Source of the DNA: Lagopus muta
Taxonomy: Eukaryota; Chordata; Aves; Galliformes; Phasianidae
NCBI RefSeq assembly: GCF_023343835.1
Contig: NC_064433.1
Span: forward strand, 186,644,277-186,708,276
Length of the DNA: 64,000 bases
Direction of reading: 5' to 3'
Each line of letters starts with the position of its first letter. Position 1 is the first letter of the stretch. The translations under genes and the position numbers were made by a program. This document shows positions 57,881-64,000 of the stretch, in pieces. A model generated the notes under the pieces. It was not told where the DNA came from and did no database searches. It saw only the letters and a list, made by a program, of their open reading frames with translations.

Positions 57881-59057
57881 TTTGGCCCCCTGTTGCCAAA
57901 GGACAACTTAGCCTCTCTCATGATGAACACTTTTTCTCTTGTGTCCAAGTGAAATTGCCCTTACTCTGTCACCTCCCTGTTGTTTGCTGTCCTTATGCTA
58001 TGAGGACTCCAGCCCTGCCTTCTCCACAAATTAGATCAATAGAGTCATCTCTTCAGAGTCCCAGTCCAGGAGCCTCTATTTAGATGGCAGGAACTCTGAC
58101 CCTGGTCATTTAGGGGTCCCAAAGTCCTTCAGATACCAGGGCTGGGTAGAAGCGAAGATTAATTCCTTGGCTCCATCCTGCTGTTCCCCCATACCTGACA
58201 AGCCCCTAGTGCTTCTAACTCTGCTTACAGAAAACTGGTCCAGTGAAGAATGAGTAATGTCTACCTGTTCAGACAACCATACCCTAAGGCATTATAATAC
58301 AATAGCATTAAGATCCAAAAGTCCAGCACTGAACAAGTTTTTTTCAGTCCAGTACAGTCATCCAAGTATTTACACTTTTTTTTTCCTAATAGAAAAGAAA
58401 TAAATACGACAAAGCACTGTTTGATTTATGAATTCATCCAAGCTAACCATAATCACCTAGGAGACAAATAAATAAATACAGATTTCACACTTGGACGGTC
58501 TAGACTAGAAACCACAGACCTCACACCAAAGTGTGAGATAAGAGTCTCATAAATAACAGTACAGTGTGACTCTTTCTTTTTTAAATTGTATTTTAATTGG
58601 CTCTGAACCAACAGCAGAACTTTCCAACATACAACAGCACATGCGAAATAAAACTTTGGGTCGATAAAAATTGCTGAATTCCTTTTGACATTGAACTGGA
58701 ATTTCGTAAGAATACTATAACTAAAATATAGAACTAGAAAAGAAAGTTAATTAAATGCTTCACTTTCACTCTATTTTGTGTTCTTGACTCCATAAGGTTT
58801 GTGGGCACTGTCTTGAGATGGTCATTAGGTATAACTGCAGAGCTGTGTTAAAGCACCTGGGTGCCCTAATCCATCTTTTGTTACATTTGCCTTCTCCCCT
58901 TCACTTGACCATTTCTACCCAGGATCCACCTGAAGAATCAGGTGTCTTCAGTGGCCACAGGCCTACAGATTCTTCTTCAGATGGGCTGTTCAGATGAAGG
59001 AGCAGAGCCAGTATATGACCAGAGGCAGAAGGTTGCCAAATCCTATAACTTTCCAAG
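57881..59057. other. unassigned DNA, higher GC at first
   Basis: The first 300 bases are richer in G+C than their surroundings and may belong to an old repeat I do not recognise. No exon is evident in the rest. Confidence 0.45.
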
Positions 59058-59222
59058 CATAGAATCATAGAATCCTTATGGTTGGAAGGGACATCTGAAG
59101 GCCATCTTCTCCAAATCTTCTGCAGTGAACAGGGACACCACGGCTCAATGAGCTTACCCAGGTCTGATCCTACCTCGCCTTGAAAGTCTCCAGGGACAGG
59201 GCATAAACCACATCACTTGGTA
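59058..59222 (-). mobile_element. CR1 3' fragment, minus strand
   Basis: CATAGAATCATAGAATCCTT, ATGGTTGGAAGGGACATCTG, TCTTCTGCAGTGAACAGGGAC, AAAGTCTCCAGGGACAGGGC, CACATCACTTGGTAACC. It is closest to the GCAGTGAACAGGGA tail type. Confidence 0.9.
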
Positions 59223-61202
59223 ACCAATTATATTAATATTCCATTAAATAACTGTATAATAACAAGTGCGTTTTTAATTTCCAATTTAGTTTTATATCAG
59301 TCCCCAGATCAGGACGAATGAGTTCCTCTAGCAAAGAAAAGACATGGCTGAAGCAAATATATCTTGATTTGCCATATGTGGACTGGAAACACTCAAGTGC
59401 ATTTGCTCAAAGAGGTTATGACTAGTGACAATGAAGCACTGAGAAGCAGAGGCTTTTTTTCTTTACAACATACGAAATATTTTCTGATTGTCCCTTAGAA
59501 TATTTATCTCAGAATGCTACTTGTGGCTTCTTTTCATCCTGCCATTTATCCCAGCAAGAGCTAACAGGTGACAGCACCCACTGTGCAGATGGGAAGCCAA
59601 GGTAAAACATGGCCCAGCTTGATAGCTGAGAACTGCCTGGCACCAGAGGCTGCCCTGCTTTGCTCACTGGCCCCATCATTACATTTAAGTCCTCTAAAAC
59701 AGATTTGGAGAGGATATCCTAAAAAGCATTTTCCCTACCACCTCTGGCACGGTGAAGACTTGCAACATTTTCCTGTAGCTAACAAATCACTGTGCATGGG
59801 GAATTTTGGTATCTGGCATCTGTTAGGAGCACATTGCACTGAGTAACAAAGCTAATCCCTGGACAGCCCATTTAGTCAATAAATAAAGGCAAAGACTTTA
59901 CTAAGTTCCTCGTGCTGTAGCACTGAAATGGCAACCTCAGAACTCAAGTATCTCAGCAATGCTTTTAACTCTTAACCCAGAGGCCAGCACCCAGGCAGTG
60001 AATTTTGCGCTCAGCTGGCTGTGTAATAGTTTGCTGTGCTGCAGTGTGCCCCTCTGCTGTGCCAAGTTGTCTCTGAACATTGTGGTTATGGTCAGAGAAT
60101 AATCTCATTGAGAATAAATTACATTATTCAGAAGACACCCTTATAGATCGCACTCTTTAATGTGAGATTTTAATTGATAAGAACAATTAAAAAATAGACT
60201 GTTTGTAAAATAATATGAGTTCTTTTATTCCAGGAAAGTTAAGTAACTCAATTCCTCAGCAATAAACTGTGAGACCACGTTAACTTCTTTTCTTGCAGTC
60301 ATATGTACATGTTTTAAAACTGCAACTCCATGTGAGTTGTAAGAATATAAACATACCTTCAGGGGAAAAAGATAAAGCACATTAAATATAGGGAAAAAGA
60401 AAACCCCAAACTATGCCAAGGGCATACAGTAAATTACAATAAATTTGGCAATTCAAAACAGCAAAAAAATAAAAACACAAAACAAATGAAAACAAAACAA
60501 AACAAAAAAGCCACAAGGAATAAAAACAAAGGCAAAAATTAGACAAAGGAGCAAACAGACAGATAAGGAGGCAATAAAGGCAAAGGTTTTTCTGCAGTAG
60601 AAATTAGTGTGTGGTGGAAAAGTTCCATGTTCCAGAAGACTGACTTGCAGATGAAAAGAATTTTCTGGCTTTTCTCATCCCAGAAACAGAAGACTGACAC
60701 TCGTGCTGCAAATGTTCTGGTGAGATTTCCTGTGGAGGTAGGTGGGGAGGGGGTAAGGTAAACACTGAAAGGATGAAGTGCTGTCCTATTGCACACAGCT
60801 GGACACTGCAAAACAAGGAAAGCTGACAAGCATTGGATCAGATAAATTATATCCCAGAGATCCACAGGAAACCCTAGGGGACAGCACAAAGCTTTTGGAG
60901 GAGTCCTTTTGACATAATGTTTTGCGTGGAGGGGGTGGAACTAAGTAATAGAGCCAAGGATGTAATTCATTTGGGCTGTGTTCAGTGCTCTTGGATGAAG
61001 GCTGGAAAACCAGCTATGCACCAACAGGGAGGAAGAAATGCCATGATAAAGGGGTTTGCCTTAAACTCACTTTTGTTTCTCAGGCCTTAAGCTGCAAGAG
61101 GCAGTTACAGTGGGTACTGTGCACTTTCTGAGCCAAAACTTGCTGTGAAGATTGCCTATTTATAAACAAAACGGTTGTAATTACCAAAATGACTGCCTCT
61201 TC
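59223..61202. other. unassigned AT-rich DNA
   Basis: About 2 kb without a recognised repeat, apart from an A-rich tract (60463-60507). The segment 60090-60240 is AT-rich with GATTTTAATTGATAAG and ATTAAAAAATAGAC words that resemble conserved non-coding DNA in composition only. Confidence 0.48.
60463..60507 (+). repeat. A-rich (CAAAA)n-like tract
   Basis: Mixed CAAAA, CACAAAACAAAT and AAACAAAAC units. Simple sequence. Confidence 0.8.
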
Positions 61203-61471
61203 TAAAGGTAGGACAGAAGGAAGCAGTTTCAAGCTAAAAGAGGAGAGATTGAGATTGGATATAAGGAAGAAGTCTGTTTACAGTAAGGGTGGTGAGGCTC
61301 TGGAACGGGTTGCCCAGAGAGGTGATGGATGCCTCATGAAGACATGCAAGGTCAGGCTGGATAGGGCTCTGAGCACCTGATGGGGCTGTAGGTGTCCCTG
61401 TTCACTGCAGGGGATTGCAGTAGATAATCTTTATGGGTCCCTTCCATCCTAAACATTTCTGTGAGTCTATG
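61203..61471 (+). mobile_element. CR1 3' fragment, plus strand
   Basis: GTTTCAAGCTAAAAGAGGAG, GAGATTGGATATAAGGAAGAAG, GAACGGGTTGCCCAGAGAGG, GGTGTCCCTGTTCACTGCAGG, CCCTTCCATCCTAAACATTTC, TGTGAGTCTATG. This is the tail type with the TGTTCACTGCAGGGG block. A 63-codon frame (61189-61380) is a remnant of the ORF2 end. Confidence 0.92.
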
Positions 61472-61672
61472 TGCATTTCACTTCTCTAATCAGTAATACA
61501 TGGAGAGGTACCATGTAGCACAGCCTGCCATGGCCACAGCGACAAACAGACACAGTCTCAAATTTCAAATAGTTTTTTGCTCGGAAAGTTTATAATCTGG
61601 AAGGAATTTTGGAGAAGTTTCTGGAAGATCATCTACAGGACTCTGAGATGTGTTGGGTGAAGAACAGAACTT

Positions 61673-61742
61673 CATTGAATCATTTGAGTTGGAAGGGGCC
61701 TTCAAAGGTCATCTAGTCCAACTCCCCTGCAATGAACAGGGG
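61673..61742 (-). mobile_element. CR1 3'-terminal stub, minus strand
   Basis: CATTGAATCATTTGAGTTGG, AAGGGGCCTTCAAAGGTCATC, CCAACTCCCCTGCAATGAAC. It is a 70-base remnant of the same tail type as the plus-strand copy 200 bases to the left, facing it. Confidence 0.9.
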
Positions 61743-63340
61743 CATTTTTGGCAATGGAAGAACATTTTTGGCAAGTTCTAAAAACCATCAGGATTGAGAA
61801 GGTCTGTGAGGACATCATAAGGTTCTGTAACAATGTTAAGAGGCAGCCAAGCACTCCATGAGATGAGAGTCAGATGCCCGATGAATAATGCACCATTGAT
61901 AACAACAAGATTCACAGACTCTGATATGGGAATCATCTTCTGTAGTCTGCACTTGAAAAGCACACTCAACACACAGCATAATTCAAGCCCTCAGAGAATC
62001 CACATCTCCAGTCCTTGTGTATCCTCTGGCTGCCCCCAGCATGACGCACAGCAAGGCTGATAGAGAAGCAAAGACAAATTCTGATGACTTTGAGGATAAA
62101 TAGCCTACGCCTCATGTGGACACAGCAAGAGTTCCCAAACAATGCAGCTCAGCTCAGACAGAGCTAATTTAAGAATTTATTGGTCATTCATTGCTCTGCC
62201 TGAAATCACTTGGCGATCAAAATAAAGGACATCAGCTTAAAACAAAGCGATTTCATTTATTTGGGTGTTTTGGTGCTTTTCTATTTTGTGTTTATTTTTC
62301 TGTTGTTGTTGTTATTCCAATTTTCCTTTTTTTTTTTTTCTTCCTATTTTTAGCTTGAGTGCATCTAGTTCTATCTGAGTGATGTTCAAATCACTTCTAA
62401 TGAAACTTACTAAGTGCAGGTCACAAGCCAGGGTTTAGCACTGTCTGTAATCAGAATTCAAGCTGATTAAATGCATACTGAGGGGCAGCCAGCATGAAAA
62501 TGTTCTCAATATTCTCAGTTTAAATTGAATTAAGAGTGCATAGACCTTGCTTTATCAGAACAGCCACTAATTTATCCTCAGAAAAACCCACATAAATTAT
62601 TTCTGTGATGCTGAAGTTCTTACTGGGTGAGCTCTAAGTAGGTAAATTAAAGCAGTCCAAGCCAAGCCAGTCTATGATTCTATGATAGACAAGAAAATTT
62701 CAACAGGACTTTGGAGAACTCTGGTGTCAGTACTGCTGATCTCCCAGTTTGTGATGACATGTGATGTGTCAATCACAATTAGTGCCTGGGATGCAAAGTT
62801 TTCCAAGATGTGGTCAGTTTTGTATAAGCAAATTTCAGTATTAAATAACTGAAATTTTCACAAAAGATGGAAAAAGCAATTGGCACTTGTAAGATTTTGG
62901 CTTAACAGGCACTCTGCCTGCTAATGTTAAAATCCAGCTGCTTTATTCTAATTATATTTAGAAGACAGAAGACATGTTCAGCAGGCATCCATCCTGCTCA
63001 GACCAGCAGCAGTGAAATCCCGGCTCCCTTCAAACATCATTTTTCATCTTGTTTACAAAGTCTGCCAAGTTCCCAAAGAATTAAGGTCTTGCTTGACTCC
63101 TCTCTGATTGAAAGCAGATAGGGATGAACATTAGCAGCCAGGAGCCTATATTTGTTTGCATCAAACATTTTGGTGTGGGCACAGAATACCAAATGGCTCC
63201 TTCATTTTTTCACACATTTGCCCATGCAGCAAGGACTGAGAAGGGGAATTGTTTTAGCAGTGCCAGTCTCTGGTGTCACTTATACCAGTGTGATGCTGAA
63301 CCAACTTCCTTTGGCACTGGGAAATGAAGGCACATGAATA
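61743..63340. other. unassigned AT-rich DNA
   Basis: No exon recognised. It contains a T tract near 62327-62339 and a tiny CR1 tail remnant at 62671. The segment 62165-62270 and the one around 62500-62600 look like slow-evolving non-coding DNA in composition only. Confidence 0.48.
62671..62687 (+). mobile_element. isolated CR1 tail unit
   Basis: TCTATGATTCTATGATA matches two CR1 tail repeats. The preceding 20 bases do not clearly match the 3' UTR. It is either the relic of a copy or chance. Confidence 0.5.
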
Positions 63341-63515
63341 TCATAGAACTGTAGAATCATTTGAGTTGGAAAGGACCTTTAAAGGCCATATAGTCCAACT
63401 CCCTTGCAATGACACCTATGGCTTGATCAAGTGCTCAGAACCTCATCCAGCATGACCTTGATATGAATAAGGGCTGGAGCTTTCCTCAGAGAGGTTTCCA
63501 CACAACTTCCTCTAC
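63341..63515 (-). mobile_element. CR1 3' fragment, minus strand
   Basis: TCATAGAACTGTAGAATCAT, TTGAGTTGGAAAGGACCTTT, AAAGGCCATATAGTCCAAC, GTGCTCAGAACCTCATCCAGC and CTCAGAGAGGTTTCC. The right edge near 63515 is uncertain. Confidence 0.9.
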
Positions 63516-64000
63516 AGCATTCTGCAAAATGCTGTGTGTATTAGATAAATCTGAGAAACAGATTTATCTCAGCAGCAACAGAGGGAGTAAAAATATTTTC
63601 TGCTTTGGGCTTTATAGGTGAAAATGGCCTGTCACCAGGATTTTGACTTCCTGAGTTAAAATTGTCAAGTAATTGTCAGCTGCCTGGAGCCATGGAATGT
63701 GAGTTAGAGTAATTGATTGGGCTCCATTATAATAAAGCTCCTTTTAAAATAGACACCATGACAGATCACTCAGGGATTTCTTATCAGTGAAATCTTCCTT
63801 CACACACAGAAGTCTGACAGAAATAGAAAAATAGACTTTGGTCAATTCATCCAACTTCTTCTGTCCTTTTGGACTGTATTATTAAGCGGGAACAGTGCTA
63901 TTGCCAAAGGTAATATTACCATAAGTTAACAGCACATTCCTGCAATGAAATCTCCCTGAGAAACACTGTGAAAAAACATCCTTCTTCAGTGGTTTTGATC
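63516..64000. other. unassigned DNA at window end
   Basis: No recognised repeat. AT-rich words such as GAGTAATTGATTGGGC and CTCCATTATAATAAAGCTCC near 63707-63742 could mark conserved non-coding DNA; this cannot be judged without an alignment. Confidence 0.45.

Noticed and set aside
1-64000. CRISPR arrays, tRNA or rRNA genes, bacterial operons, insertion sequences
   Set aside because: No regularly spaced direct repeats with unique spacers, no cloverleaf with A/B box signals and no dense gene packing were seen; the repeats are avian LINE and LTR elements.

Overview
This window looks like ordinary, AT-rich intergenic or intronic DNA from a bird. The main evidence is about 27 fragments of CR1-type LINE elements, which carry the avian 3' end of ATTCTATG repeats preceded by a GGTTGGA...GATGATCTT...TTCCAACC block. 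Five ERVL-like avian LTR sequences support the same view. The order cannot be fixed from sequence alone; the LTR at 25.5 kb reminds me of galliform elements, but only weakly. I found no host protein-coding gene that I could name, no tRNA or rRNA gene, no CRISPR array and no bacterial-type operon. Most open frames are chance frames, readings through repeats, or fragments of CR1 and ERV polymerase genes.

Layout. 1-4.4 kb is unassigned DNA, then a minus-strand LTR (4438-4835) whose lack of stops explains the longest non-LINE open frame. 5.6-8.2 kb is a CR1 cluster that includes two copies lying head to head. 8.2-14.2 kb is mostly unassigned, with one CR1 (10.1 kb), two weak exon-like stretches on the minus strand (11.29-11.37 and 12.0-12.5 kb) and an AAAAT microsatellite. 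14.54-16.11 kb is the best-preserved CR1, with the C-terminal two thirds of ORF2, but its reverse transcriptase has a destroyed catalytic motif and two frameshifts.

16.1-24.3 kb holds a 35-base A tract, a minus-strand solo LTR (20949-21470), two CR1 tails and unassigned DNA. 24.28-25.99 kb is a gutted ERVL-like provirus: a piece of protease, a piece of reverse transcriptase and one 3' LTR, with a 27-bp foldback at its left edge and a TA microsatellite before the LTR. 26-47 kb alternates unassigned DNA with old CR1 pieces and A-rich tracts. 47.28-47.82 kb has a CR1 stub beside a 416-bp solo LTR with a near-matching 5-bp target duplication. 47.8-64 kb is mostly unassigned, with a plus-strand LTR (56.3-56.7 kb), a 106-bp pure pyrimidine tract (57.25-57.36 kb) and scattered CR1 pieces.

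No set of genes here works together. CR1 copies lie on both strands in nearly equal numbers (about 14 plus, 13 minus), so they give no hint of a host transcription direction. I did not find a previously undescribed system. The findings are mainly rearrangement scars, repeat structures and a few exon-like candidates that an alignment or RNA data could settle quickly. All repeat assignments come from recognising family consensus features by eye; boundaries are approximate, usually within 5-20 bases.
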